From NCBI GenBank assembly GCA_963978545.1, contig OZ021721.1, positions 98,505,918 through 98,569,917 on the forward strand: DNA of 64,000 nucleotides, given 5' to 3'. Below, in pieces: positions 22,430 to 35,099 of the stretch (position 1 is the first letter of the stretch; each line of letters starts with the position of its first letter). The notes under the pieces were generated by a model. That model saw only the letters and a program-made list of their open reading frames with translations, was not told the origin of the DNA and ran no database searches. Origin of the DNA: Linyphia triangularis (taxonomy: Eukaryota > Arthropoda > Arachnida > Araneae > Linyphiidae). A program made the position numbers and the translations under genes.

Positions 22430-23747
22430 CAGTAGAGCGTCTTCAAGACTTGATTTCAAAAATTCTTGCTTTCTTGGCACGTATATTCCCACTCTATAGA
22501 GGATCAAGATGAGCACTCGTCCCCCCCCCCCCCCGGCTTTCGATTAAATTATTAAAAAGTAAAGTAGAGAAAGTGGTAAAATTTACTTAAAAATCAAATA
22601 CTAAACGAAGGAAACAAAATGAGGCATATTTAAGAAATTTTTTTAAAGTACTAGGCTTTATATATAAGAAATCTTAAGTCGCAAATAAATCACGTTAAAG
22701 TAATGTCATGATTCTTCTTATTTGGTTTGTTTGGAACTGGACGGTTCTGTAGGTAATAAATTTACTATCAATTCAGATACTTGGTCATGAAATGGTCTGT
22801 TCGAAGGTTATGGAGAACTCAATACAAATTGATCAATCAATAGTTATCATTGATCATTTATTGAATTCTTATTTTATTAATTTATTTGTTGCTTTCTGCC
22901 TTGTTTTAATACAACTTTATTGTTGCCTAACTCAGAAAAGTTGTGTGATAACAATTGAGAACACGTTTTTCAATTTCAAGACGACCACCTTTTCAGGTCA
23001 TGAATAGTTCATAATTTTATACCACGAATATCTCCTCCTATTTTACAGATAACTTCAAAAAAAAAAAAAAAAAAAAAAAATCACCTACTTTTATCATGGT
23101 ATTGTAAATATATTTTTCAATTGGACTTTTCGGCCGATCTCCATAAGTTTTTTAGTTATTTTTGTAATTTCTTTAAATCGCCACTACTAGCAGCTGATTC
23201 AAAATATTTAATACAGTCACTAATATATTACTTCCTTGGTTGTACGAGACGATGTTTCAAATTTGAAGGGCTTAAAATGACACGGTTTAGTAAAATAAAC
23301 AGGGTTGCCTCAAACATTGTACAGTTTATCTATCAGAAGAATAGCTCCCGTCAGATAGTCTGGATGATGGCGGTCGTAATAGAAACAAGATTCGTCGATT
23401 TAGAATAGGGGTGATACATTAGGAGTTAAACTAATGCCAACGTGAAGAAGTAGGAATCCCAACTTGGAAAATAGGGCTAGTCTTGTTTCCTTGATAAAAG
23501 ACAACGTTAGACAACTTGTGTTTATTGTTCTTGTTGTGATTATTGTTCAATTATTATTGTGATAGACAGATGGTAGATTCTAGTAGAACATTTTAAATTT
23601 TGTATTTGAGGGAAAATTAAATTTATGTGGAATAGGCTATTACATTTCAAGTGAAATCATAGAAACTGCCTGTGTTTGAGAGAAAAAACGTACTGACATA
23701 GATGGTCTTCACTTTCTATTTAATTCGTTTTTATAAAGTGTTCCTAT

Positions 23748-23879
23748 CATTACTTCTAGATTGAAATTTTTCTAAAAACTTTCAAGGAACTCACTATGAA
23801 AATCAGGTAAAATCATTACTTCTAGATTGAAGTATTCTAGAAACTACCAAGAAACTCACAATGGAAGTCAGGTATGACG
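23748..23879. repeat. 66-bp tandem duplication
   Basis: CATTACTTCTAGATTGAA recurs 66 bp later; both units end in AAGTCAGGTA or AAATCAGGTA. Confidence 0.85.
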
Positions 23880-25320
23880 TTTTTTCCCTCCCTTTTTCCT
23901 TTCTTTTAAACCATTGAAAGCCCCGTGCAAATACTTCTGGAGGAAGAACAGAGGTTTTTTTTGTCCACTGTCACATTAAAAATTTATATTCAAGGATCGT
24001 CAGGAGGTTTCGGTTTAAAATACTGAGTAAGTATTTAAATTCCATTCTACAATAGATATAAAAGGTAGGTACAGTATTTATGATTCTTCTCTTCTTCTCA
24101 TCCCCAACCCTCCTGGTCCTCCAAAAAAATAATAATAATGATAAATCAGGAATGAGAATCTGCCACCTTGCTAAAAAAAAAAAAAAAAAAAAAAAAAAAA
24201 TCGTTTTTACGACAACATTTACGAAAGAGAAGTAAATCGTAGGGTTTCGTTTCCAGTATCCCGAAGCATGTAAAGACTCGTAAATCATAAAATAAATTAT
24301 TGATGAGAATGCGATAGAAGTTTGTCTCTAGACATGGGTTTCAAACCAATCGATTCACATGTTGGGAGTAGGTAAAGTTTTTATGTAACTAAAGAGGAAT
24401 CGTGAACATGTCACTGCTCCCAATAGACCCAATGATTAAAATTTTTGACCTCTAGATATTGTGCGTTATGAAATGGTGATTGATACCATGCTTTTCGATA
24501 GTTTTATTTAGTTTACTTTTTTTGGTGCATAAATATTCAATGTTAATGATAATAAAAATTTATTGCTATAAATTTCTTTTATCTGTGGTATATGGTTTTA
24601 TTTTTAAGAGACTGGGTATGAGCTACATTAATACATTCAAGAAGATATATTACAAAATTATTATACGTCTGTTCGTTTCATTAAGAGAGATGGTCAGCCT
24701 GTTCCATCTCGATACACCTAATGGTTAATTTTTTTGGCCACAATATCAGTCAAAATATTGCTTTAATATATTAATTCTAATATCAGGTAAAAAAAAAAAA
24801 AAAAAAAAAAACAGTAATAAAATATTATTAAACAATTTTGAAAGCAATATAACTAGTGTTTTGATTATTAACTAACCGACCCCGCGTTGTTAAGACCAGT
24901 CAATATGTATAGAATCTAAATTTTGACGCTTTATTATGAAAAGTATTTTACGAACTAGATACGCTTTGCTCGTTAAAAGGTTAATTGCTACGCAAATCCC
25001 CATTAATATTAACTCCACTCGTCTTCTTTGAAAAACAAAAAATTCTCCATTACTTCATCCCCCCCCCCCCCCTCCCTCTTCTCCAAGAAACAATTTTTCT
25101 TTTCCCCGTTAATAAAAAAAAAAAAAAAATCTGGCAAGGCGTTCTCCCCTCTTCCCAAGAAGGAATTATTTCAAACCTTTTCCCATTTAATACAGTTATA
25201 ATAATAACTTGTTAAAGTATTAGCTAATAACTTTGGTAAGGCATTAGTAGCCAAGATTGCAGAATTGCCAGCTGGTGTGACTTTTGGGAACTGATGATGG
25301 TCATGAAATGTTTTTTTCTA

Positions 25321-25362
<42 letters not shown>

Positions 25363-26646
25363 TACCAATATCAACATTCTGTCTGTCAGAATCATAATTT
25401 GAGGTCAAAAACTTTTGATGTTTAAAATTTCAGTTTTCTGCGAAATGGAAGTTATTTTTTATTGAACCACACTTAGAAAAACATACTCTTTGTTTTATAA
25501 ATCAATTTTTTTTTTTTTAAGTTTTTATAAGCTGGCATATAAAAACTTTTTAAAATACAATTATAAGAAACCAAGTTATTGTCCCTTCGCAATTTGTTAA
25601 TCTCTGTTGTTATCTCTTACCACTGCTGTTATACCTATTCATGTTTTAAGCTTCGGCAGTTATTGTGAGCAGAAAAAGCCAAGCTTAGATCTATCGAGAA
25701 GGGACATGTTTATGATCCCTCTTAAGATAAACTGGGATTAAGCAGCAAAGGTGATACCTAAACATGATAATGTAACCGATTTTCCCGATAATTTACAGAA
25801 AGCTATTGCTTGAAAGTTAAAATAGGAAAAGTGCAATTTTAACCGATTTTTTATATTTTGGAAATCCATTATATACCCATAAGCGAGACACAATGTATTA
25901 ACTTACTCAGTCATAAATCTATGCATTGGATATGTCAATAGTTTGTGCTTTGATACAGGTATGGGGAAAAAAAACCTTCCGTGTATAAGAATTTTAAATA
26001 AGTTTTGATTTAAATATTACTATGTATTTTTGCCATTTGAGTAGTTTGACCAAAATGAAGTAAAACCCTTCTTTCAATAAAACATTTGGTAATTGTCAGT
26101 CTTGTATTTGATAAAGAACTTGCAATATTTAATGTTAACTCAGTGAACGTTTTACATATTGTATTACATTAACTTCTCAACATAATAATAATAATAAAAA
26201 AAAAAGAAATTGTACTGGTAACGAAGACGCCAGTATGTTTTCTTATTTTTATAAATATTTGAGTAAACGCATATTAAAATATAAAGTTCAGGTCTTGCAT
26301 TGCTTGTAAAATAAACTTTTTCTTTAAATAAAATTTAGTAGTTCAGTTTTTTTTTAGCCGGTCAGTCTTAGAAATTTGGAGGAGGCTATAGAGTATATAT
26401 ACCTGCAGTACAATTGAACTGATGTAAGAATAAGTTTTTTTAATTGTTTAAAAAAACAAATTAAAAGCTATGCCCCCATACTATTGGATGAGCTTTAGAG
26501 TAGGGTCGGCTTTGTACAGTTTTAGATTAGCAATGTGGAATATCTTTATATTAATAAGAATGATGATTATAATTTTCTCATCGCGTTAAGGTACCTTCCA
26601 CTTTAAGAACAACTCTGAAATTTGAAACATAATTAGTATTCCATCT

Positions 26647-26830
26647 GGTTGGTTTGTTATCTCAACGACCTATTTTTATGCACAATGACGGCTAATCAGG
26701 ACGGGACCTACTAGTGTTCCCTAAAAAACTTAGCTCAGTGAGTGTTCCTGTATCCTGCAGATACAGCAACTCTAGGACCAACAGCTTAATGTAGTATCCC
26801 ACCTGGAATGCTGCACTGTGGAGCCGGAAG
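26647..26830 (-). mobile_element. retroposon 3'-end fragment, family shared with 13.7 kb
   Basis: On the + strand it opens GGTTGGTTTGTTATCTCAAC, again sharing GGTTGGTT with the family-A SINE end, followed by GACCTATTTTTATGCACAATG and GACGGCTAATC, which match 13.70-13.75 kb in reverse complement. No pol III boxes were identified. Confidence 0.5.
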
Positions 26831-28085
26831 TTTAAATATTTTTTTTGTAATTATTTTTAAAATTTGCTCGTAATGAAATTCCTATCGGAGTAAAATATGC
26901 AGTATATTTAAATTAACTCCTCTTTCAATTTTAGAAGAAAAGCCCTGAATTTTTCACAACTAATTCTTTGAAATCTTCTAATCAAATGATCTGTAACATT
27001 TTTAGAATTTTGATTTCTTTTAAAGTTGTTTAAATTTCAATTCACAAGAAAAACACCTTTGAAATATCTTATTTTCACATCGCGCCTTAGGCAACGTTAG
27101 TGAAATGAAAGCGCAGAGTACAATCCTGCATCGAGATCTTCAGAGAATTTGGAAAGTTTTTCGGTCCGTCAAAAATTCAAAAAAGGAGGGAGGAGAGTGC
27201 ACTTTTTAATTCTTTTCAAAACTCGATGCAGGGGAGGGGGTGTATTAACGGAGGTGTAAAGAGGGTGCTTTTCATTCTGTTTGGAAGCTCTGGCTGATTT
27301 CTAAACGGCATTTCATTCTTAAGAGTACGCACAGAATCTTATACCTATCATGAAAGTAATACAATTTAAACAGATCAATAAAGGCGACTTGGAGATTATG
27401 AGGCAACTTGGAAATGAAGAGATTATCCTCGAGCGTAGGGAGATCCAAGGATTGGCGAGCGCTAGCAAGCAGGAATCAGTGTCCTCCCCCCATCTTATAA
27501 GTAATATAATTGGATACATGGCGTGAAAAATGTTGCAAGTGCAAATTTCGAGCGAGAGCATCTATTCTTTGAATAATATTTGTTCTGAATGAATTCTTAG
27601 AGATTCTTTAAAATGCTTGTGAATTCTCAGACGCTTCTTAAGAGTACTAAATGGAACAAATAAGATTAGCATTCAATTATATTTACCCTTAATAGGGCCA
27701 TTTTTTACAGTAATGGTTTATTAAAATGCTTCTAAGATTGTTAATGATAAAAAAATCATTTACCATTACAATTAATGTGATTTTCAAGCCTCCATTTTTT
27801 AAAAGGAAATATACGTTTATCACAGCCATTGGGTACTATTCAAAAATCAGAATAAGTAAAAATACTTTCCTAGTGTTGCCCTTTCTTCTTCTTTCCATGC
27901 CAAACTTAGGTTATATTTATATCCCATTATGTAATCATGACGTTCTTTTATGAATTGTTGTTCCTGAAGTAATAAGTAAGTGATAGAATAAACAGAAGTA
28001 AAATAGTTTACCACAAACATTTAAAAATTTATGAGGTCGTGGTGAGTATACATCCCTATACTTTCTTATGGTCCTGATTATTTGC
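26831..28085. other. intergenic, no gene confirmed
   Basis: A 58-codon + strand frame at about 27351-27527 (starting MKVIQFKQINKGD) has balanced codon use, but no splice or family support. Confidence 0.4.
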
Positions 28086-28397
28086 TTAAATTTTAATACA
28101 AAATTGTAAATACATAACTAGACAACCTTTGAAACAAATTATGATTTGCTTGAAATTGTTTTTCTGTTCAATTTCGAAATCCTTAATTAAGTTCTTATGA
28201 TGAGGCAAGGTACCTAAAGGTATATAGGATAATCGACGCTTGCATTTATTATATTCCTTTTTCTGCTGGACTTTCTTTGCCACTTCGTTCCAAATACGAC
28301 TAACAAGAATTTTCCTCCTGTATACATACGAATGTGCCGGTCCAATCAGCTTGGAAATCAGTGCATTTATCTTCAATATTTCTGACATCATGCTTAC
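28086..28397 (-). CDS. hypothetical small protein or exon, low support
   Basis: From the double ATG at about 28397 to the TAA at 28086 this reads about 103 residues starting MMSEILKINALISKLIG, with a basic middle (RRKILVSRIW, KKVQQKKEYNKCKRR) and a hydrophobic C terminus. Codon use in the first 75 residues looks protein-like, with fewer AT-only codons than neighbouring frames. An acceptor-like TTAATTTTAG lies upstream at about 28421. I recognise no family. It could be an exon of an unknown gene, an old pseudogene or chance. Confidence 0.22.
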   Translation of the reverse strand, partial: VSMMSEILKINALISKLIGPAHSYVYRRKILVSRIWNEVAKKVQQKKEYNKCKRRLSYIPLGTLPHHKNLIKDFEIEQKNNFKQIIICFKGCLVMYLQFCIKI

Positions 28398-29950
28398 GAA
28401 ATTGAGACAAAAACTATCTAAAATTAATCCAGCAACCTTACACACAGACAATCACGTAAAAGAAGCGTAATTTGCTGATTAGATGACACTCTACCAGTCA
28501 ACATTTTATACATCTACAAAAATATTTAATTTAATGGTAAGCAACTGTAAATATTGAATGAAAAAAGTTGTTTATCCTATTTCTTTTTATGACCCCCAAA
28601 CAATTTTTAAACCTAAATCCGACAAAATCACCATATAAGTTTCAATGTTCTCTTTGTATGAATATAAAAATTAAATTCTGAAAAGCATGTTCATTTTCAA
28701 AACTAATTTTGGAGATTTAATTGAACTTGGCTGATTTTCAGTCTATTATTGTCTGTACAAAATAAAGACTTGGCACTTTTTGTTAAAAAAAAATACTATT
28801 TCAATCCCTTCCTTATTTGCAAAAATAAATTACTTTTGAAAAGTAATGCAATTTTAGAAAAAAATCAGAATTTCTAAATACTTAAAAGGAACAGCAATCT
28901 TCCAATAAATCTACAGCTAGTATATTTAACATGTGTACTCCATTTAACAGGATTTAGCATCAGCAAATATTCTACAAACTTATTGTATTCTCAAATATAA
29001 CAGACAAGAAAAGCCTTCAGAAAATTGCGTTTTGGAAAAACACAGTTATCATACTTTAAAGCATATTTTGAAATCAAATTTAATCAATCAGATCAGAAAA
29101 TTAAGAACTTCTAAAGGTAACTTTACGATTCATACAGGGTGTTCACAAATTAGGTGGGCAATTTCGTAAGTGAATAATGCACAAAATATAAATTTCAAGT
29201 TTCTGTTTCAAATGCAGATTAGTGTAACCCAAGTTTGTGGATAGATGAAAGAGTTAGTGTAAAAGTGTATCGACACGTCAGGATATGGGGATTCAAAAGT
29301 TCTAATGCCATCTACAGGATAAAAGGAATAGTCCCTAAAAGGTCCCTCAAGGAAAAGTAAACCTGCTTTGCGCAATAAGTTCATCTAGTGTATTAGATCT
29401 ATTCTTTTTTGCTGAAAAACTGTTACTGGTTTCTCTTCAGATTTACCAAATGCCAATCCTGAAAGAAACAATTTCTGAAAAATGTAAATTTTTCAACAAG
29501 ACGTCACTTTCACAATGATGTGACTTCTTTCTTCAACGCGGATATAACAGATTGGATTGGTCGCAGAGGTGTTATTTTATGGCCAGTATGTTAAGGACTG
29601 TTCAAAATGAAGCATATTTTAAATATTCATTTCCAATGAACGGCAATAGATGCCACATACTATCTACACATCAATGGACAAATGAAAGTTAAAGTTTCAG
29701 TACTTCCATTTCTTGTCACACACAACTGCTCCTTCATTTTGAATAACCCTATACAGTTAATTTCAACCTAGGTCTGGAAGTCATTGGACAATAACACTAA
29801 ATTTGGTTAAATTATAATCTGGCCATAAATTGTGTCCCATATGTTCTAGCAGGCTGCTTGCTAAGTGAGGAGATTTTAAACTTTAGCTGTGAATAACTAA
29901 ACTAAGTGCCAAACATGAAAAAAAGTCTAGAAGCAGTGCATTTTCACAAT
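28398..29950. other. AT-rich DNA, no gene seen
   Basis: No supported feature. Confidence 0.5.
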
Positions 29951-32900
29951 TTTATTGCCCATATGAAATAATCAAACGCCCCAAACCTCATATAACAAAA
30001 ACAATCAAGCAGTAATAAACATAGCAAATGCTCAGTAATGGTACAAGCTTCACTTAAATGCACCAATATTATTTGGTACACAGGCACATAGTTAATCATT
30101 CCAATTAGAGATTTTCAGATCAGAAAACAGGCACTTTAAAAACTTTTAGCAAAAAAACGTATCAACTTGTTGGATACTTAGGAATAATGCTTGCACTTGA
30201 GCAAAAAAGTAAAATATACACTTGAACATATAACAATAGTAGTACAATCTGCAAATAATCCTGTATTATCACACAATATGTACAAATAGAAATACTTAAC
30301 TATTTTCTTAAGTAAAGAATGACTATATGAAGACAACACAAAACAAAGATCAATGCAAGTTACAAAATTCATTGGCAATGTACACAGCATCCTTTTGTAG
30401 AAGCTGCATTGCTATATTACTTGTAATTGTTCCAAATAACTGTTTGCTACCAAATCACAGATTTATAAATCTCAAACACACAACTGTAATTTTAAATCTT
30501 ATCACATCAAACAAGAAATACAATTTTCCGTCCTGAGCAAAATAGAAGAGAATCTCGTAGCTTAATCTTAAATAATTTGAGCCGAAAACAGATGGCACTA
30601 AAATGAAAAGAAGCTCTTGCTTTATATCTAACATCAAAGTTTAACAATTAGAAGGCTGCAAAACTATGCAACTATAACAATTCTTCGGCTAAGATATTGA
30701 AAAGATATTTTAGGAAATTGAGCATAAAAAATTAGTTGGTATTGCTTGTAAAATATGTAGAATCGTAAAAGATCAAAAATATTGTTCTTTTTCAAATGTT
30801 TAAAAAAATCTATGTATTGTCTAAGGAAGAAAACACCCCCCAAAATCTTAAATAGATTCTAAGGTAATTAGAAAAACTATTTTATTGACTTAGAATCAAT
30901 AGAGTATTTTAGAAGCATTTTGAAGTGGTAAACAGAAACGCTTTAAATCAAACATCAGCTTAAATTTTTTGTTTTAACAGTATCAATATTAATATAAACA
31001 AAGCAGAAATTTGAGGCTAATCAAATATTTTTAATGTGAAAATGTTAAAATGGTTTTTCTAAAGTCAATCAACAGAAGCTCAAAACAAGTATACAACAAG
31101 TCAAGTTTACAGGTCATTAAAAAAAAAAATCAAGATAAGAGTAGTTAAATTCATTAATGGTTTCATCTGTAGTGTTAGTTGATAAAAAAAAAGTTGGAAG
31201 AGAAAAAGACAACCAACTTTGTCAAACACCGAAACCACATGAAATGCAACGAATTTGTTTTGCAAGACTAGGGTAAGCATTCAAGATTACTGACTAGAAA
31301 ACAGGTGTAATTAATGGATTAAATATGTAGGCAAGTAATTTTTTTTAACACATAGATGAACAGGGAAGAAATCCATACAATAATTATAAATTGAAAAAAA
31401 AAAAAATATATCTTAACACCATAGTAGAAATTACCATTTAGTTTTAGCTCAAGTACCAACAGGTTTTTTTTATGGACTCAAATTTAATGAATTGAAAAAC
31501 CGTTTGACATTTTCAATCATTTTGAATTCATAGTAATATTATATTTGTAGCAATACATAGCCAATTGAGTGAGATGTATAGTTAAATAGTGAGTTCATTA
31601 GTTGAAATGCAAAAAACTGAACAAAGTAGAAAATCAAAATGAGTAGCTACTGAGTATATCAAGAGTACTAATTTTTTTAGAAATTCATAGTAAAATAACA
31701 TGAAGTAAATCGATGTATATAATGAAGAGTATATTAAGATAAATAAATATTAAATTTGAGACAAAATAAATATTACACAATTTAAAATGAGCATTTCCGC
31801 TATTTCCATACACATAAACTTAAGATAAAAAAAGGTTAAAAATAAACTTTGCGATGTTACATTTGGTAGCACATCCACGGTCAACACTGACACAAAAAAT
31901 TCTGTTGCATATAAAAATAAATTTAGTTCACTTGCTTACAGGAGTTGCCTATCCAATATTTTTAAATAGTTTAATTTGGCACTCAATGTAATATGGAAGC
32001 AATTTACTTTTAAGATATTAGGTTATATATAGGATAGAAAAAATAAAAACATTTGAGAATATCAGAATGCTATCCTACTTAACTTCAAAAGTCACAGAAT
32101 TTTAAAAAATTTACTTTCTTAGCACTAATATGTTCAAATTAAAAGTGTATTCACGAAGGAACAATACTCACAAACAAAAATACAACACATGATAATATAC
32201 ACAGCACTAGCAGAAAAATAAATCCAAACCACAATAAAAAGTTCAATTTAACTGCATATATTTTCCCAAGAGTGCTTCTTAATACAACATGAGATTTGTA
32301 TATAAAAGCTTGGCTCTAATTTAGCAAAAAAAACAAAAACTTAACAGCATTAGAAAATTCAAATCCCTTCTTTAAAATGTAGAGTTAATCTTATGAATTC
32401 ATGAGTTGTTCTTTTCAAATGTTAAAAGTTCATATAACAGGAAAACCTTGCTATATACTTCAAGATGGAAAATATTTCATTTGCTAGCAAGCCATACTTA
32501 CGAATCTTGTTACATAAGTTTAATGCAACTAGAAAAATAATTTGTCATAAGCAGGGCACATTAAATGAAAGCTGCACTCTCCAATAAGTACATGAAACAG
32601 GAGAAACATGTTTAGTAAATATGTATTATAGAAAACAAAAAATATATTGTTAATGAGACTTCACAAGACATGTATAGTAAATACATACAACTAATGATCA
32701 ATTCATTTAAAAATCATTAGTTTTAGGTCAAAGTTTAGCAGTTTTCAAGTTTAACTCGCATTTGTATCAATAAAGAAAAACATACAAATATATTATTTTT
32801 CGACAAATTTGTCACCAGTCTTTTTTTTATCAGTTCATACAGTTCCTTTCTTTCCACTACATTCACATACACTTTCCATATCTTACAAAAATGAATATTA

Positions 32901-34310
32901 AAATAATACTTTTAGTACACTGGGTTTAAGAGGAGTATCATAACATATAAACTAATAAATTGTGGAATTAAATTCTTAAATTCATGAAAATTTTAGTATT
33001 TAAGATTTTTACAAAGATACAAGGCACAACTATTTTACTTGAAAATGGCACAAATGAATTGTGTACTACTAGAGCTCATTTACCAATATAAAAATATCTG
33101 TATCACAAAATCATGTTAAATTTCCAATTTGAACTGAGGAACAGAGAAAGTAAATCTGTACTTGTTCCATTTTGAGACCTACAAAAATAACAGATAATTA
33201 ATTTCATTTTTCAATATACAAATAAAATATAATGAGAATTCTTCAGTGACAAAATAAAAGTTGTGACTTAAATCAAACTGAAACATCCTGAGAAACTGGC
33301 ATGAAAAGTTTTGAATGAAAGATTTAACCGGTTAACTGAGTTTGAGGAGTATACTCGTCGTGGAGAAGTGCCAAGATTTCTTGTCATGACGAGTATACTA
33401 GTCATGCATAAAAAGTAGTGACCATTGGCTATTTAAATTGTAATTATTATGAAAAACAAAACATTCCCAAATTTCAAGATGTTTAGAATATTTTGATGCC
33501 AGGCCGGAACAAAAATTTATAAAATATGAAAAATTTGAGATAAGGGCATGCGTTCCCACAGGCACAGGATGAAACAGTTTTGGTTTGGTTGTGGGTTTAC
33601 TGGTGCAAGAGCAACATCTAGGCTGTACTGCGCCCCGGCTGAAACAGTGTATTAGTTCACATAACAATTTGTTTACATCAGCAGTTGTTTATGTCGGCGG
33701 TTAATTATGTCAGCAGTTCTTATTAAGTCACAGTGTGTACCCAAAATTAATAAATATTAGTAATAAAATTAGCAATTTTATAAAATAAACCTATCTTTTT
33801 GATGCAATACTTTTTCGTAACACACAGATATATGCACTTTCAAAACGGAGCGACACAGTTAACTGGTTAATGAAGAGTAAGATAATGCTCTATTATCTCT
33901 GTATACGAATGTGGGATCCATGTCTTCATTTAAATGTTAGACAATTTATAAAAGGTAAGGAGAATTATTACATACTGACTATATATATATTAATAAAGCA
34001 GTAGAAGTTGTTAAATTTTTCCTCTGCATTTTTATGGAAGATTTAAGAAAAGTTGCTCTACATTAGAATATTAAATTCAATAAACAAAAATGAAAATAAT
34101 AAATTTTCCAATGAAGTAACAATCCAGACATGTTTTTTTTTTAAAAAAACCTCAGTGAATATAGAGTAAAACAGCTATGCTTACATTAAAAAGTTAAATA
34201 TTACAGATAAATTATGCCCAAAATAAATCTAAATTATAAACATTTAACATATTTTGATTTGCAACAAGTTGAAAAATAAAAACAAATTAACTTTACCTTT
34301 AATAAATCCC
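29951..34310 (-). other. candidate long 3' UTR of LARP1 (end uncertain)
   Basis: Downstream of the LARP1 stop on the minus strand there is about 4.4 kb without any gene and, apart from one TTAA MITE, without bounded repeats. Several AATAAA signals occur. One near 29958 (GGGCAATAAAATTG on the minus strand) would end the transcript near 29.93 kb, but nearer signals could be used instead. The extent is inference. Confidence 0.3.
33328..33866. mobile_element. TTAA-flanked MITE, 539 bp
   Basis: Termini CCGGTTAACTGAGT and ACACAGTTAACTGG are near-perfect inverted repeats, with TTAA on both sides (33324-33327 and 33867-33870). An internal AGTATACTCGTC...GACGAGTATACT inverted pair sits near the left end. 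It lies about 440 bp past the LARP1 stop codon. Confidence 0.85.
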
Positions 34311-35099
34311 TTACTGGACATTTTTTTCTTCAGACTCAACTGCAGTACAAGATTTATCAGTATTAACATCATCAATGTTAACTGCTTTAATATCTGAAGC
34401 AACTTCACAAACCAATTCCTCAGTAACAGGAATAGATGTGGGATGAACTTCAGAACAAGACTTAGTTTCAGGCTTTGGTTGGCTAGTTTCATCAGATGAA
34501 GCATCCTTTCTGGTCAGAGGGATAATATCTTTCAATTCTGTGTTTAATTCACTGGAACCATCACCTAGTGATTCTGAACTAGGACTATTCTCTGGAAGTA
34601 AATCTTTCACAACAGAAGTATCAACAACAGGATTAGAATTTTCTGGGCCAACATCTTTTTCAGAAACAGAAATTACAGTAGAACTGAGGTTTTTACTAGA
34701 ATCTGGAATTGCTCTTTTCGATTCATCAGGTGATGCAACACAATCGGAGTGCTCTTCCAAATCAGATGCCAGGCTAGCACTAGATTTAATAGGCAACGGA
34801 TTTGAAGCAGAATTTTCATTTTTAATAAGATCTTCGACTTTATCTTTTGATGAGGGTAGCTCTACAACTGCATCGGAAGCTGCATTTTCCAATGAATTAG
34901 GCTTAGCTTGAGTGGCATTTTTTCTAAAATCACTTTGTTTGGAGCCACTACCTTTACGACGGCGAGTTGTGTCTGCTGCTGAGATGGTGTTTCTGCGGGA
35001 TCTCGAGTCAAAATTCTTGTTTTGCCGCGAGCCTGATGATTCTGACAAGTTGCGATGCCTTTCTACTGTGGGACCAGTAGCAAAACTGCATTCATATGC
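34311..35099 (-). CDS. LARP1: LARP1 coding exon 18 and stop
   Basis: 789 nt including the TAA; 262 residues. Starts [20 protein letters not shown] after acceptor ATTTCAACAG. A basic Arg/Ser patch (about [19 protein letters not shown]) is followed by a long Ser/Glu/Asp-rich disordered tail without recognisable domains. The stop sits inside a donor-like CCA|GTAAGG, so a longer isoform is conceivable. Confidence 0.9.
   Translation of the reverse strand, partial: AYECSFATGPTVERHRNLSESSGSRQNKNFDSRSRRNTISAADTTRRRKGSGSKQSDFRKNATQAKPNSLENAASDAVVELPSSKDKVEDLIKNENSASNPLPIKSSASLASDLEEHSDCVASPDESKRAIPDSSKNLSSTVISVSEKDVGPENSNPVVDTSVVKDLLPENSPSSESLGDGSSELNTELKDIIPLTRKDASSDETSQPKPETKSCSEVHPTSIPVTEELVCEVASDIKAVNIDDVNTDKSCTAVESEEKNVQ

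Larger units (their letters stand above)
20166..26646. other. long intergenic region, no gene seen
   Basis: AT-rich, with no convincing exon on either strand. It holds two local tandem duplications (listed separately), A runs at 22390-22427, 23057-23080, 24173-24200, 24789-24811 and 25322-25357, and C runs at 22521-22534 and 25059-25072. Open frames of 70-105 codons here run through homopolymers or lack domains. Confidence 0.55.

Noticed and set aside
24985..25215. A 76-codon frame
   Set aside because: Runs through a C run and an A run; low-complexity artefact.
33398..33667. An 89-codon minus-strand gene
   Set aside because: Lies entirely inside the TTAA MITE at 33328-33866.
34244..34911. 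Open frames overlapping LARP1 exon 18 in other frames
   Set aside because: Shadows of the Ser/Glu-rich LARP1 tail; the in-phase frame continues exactly from exon 17.
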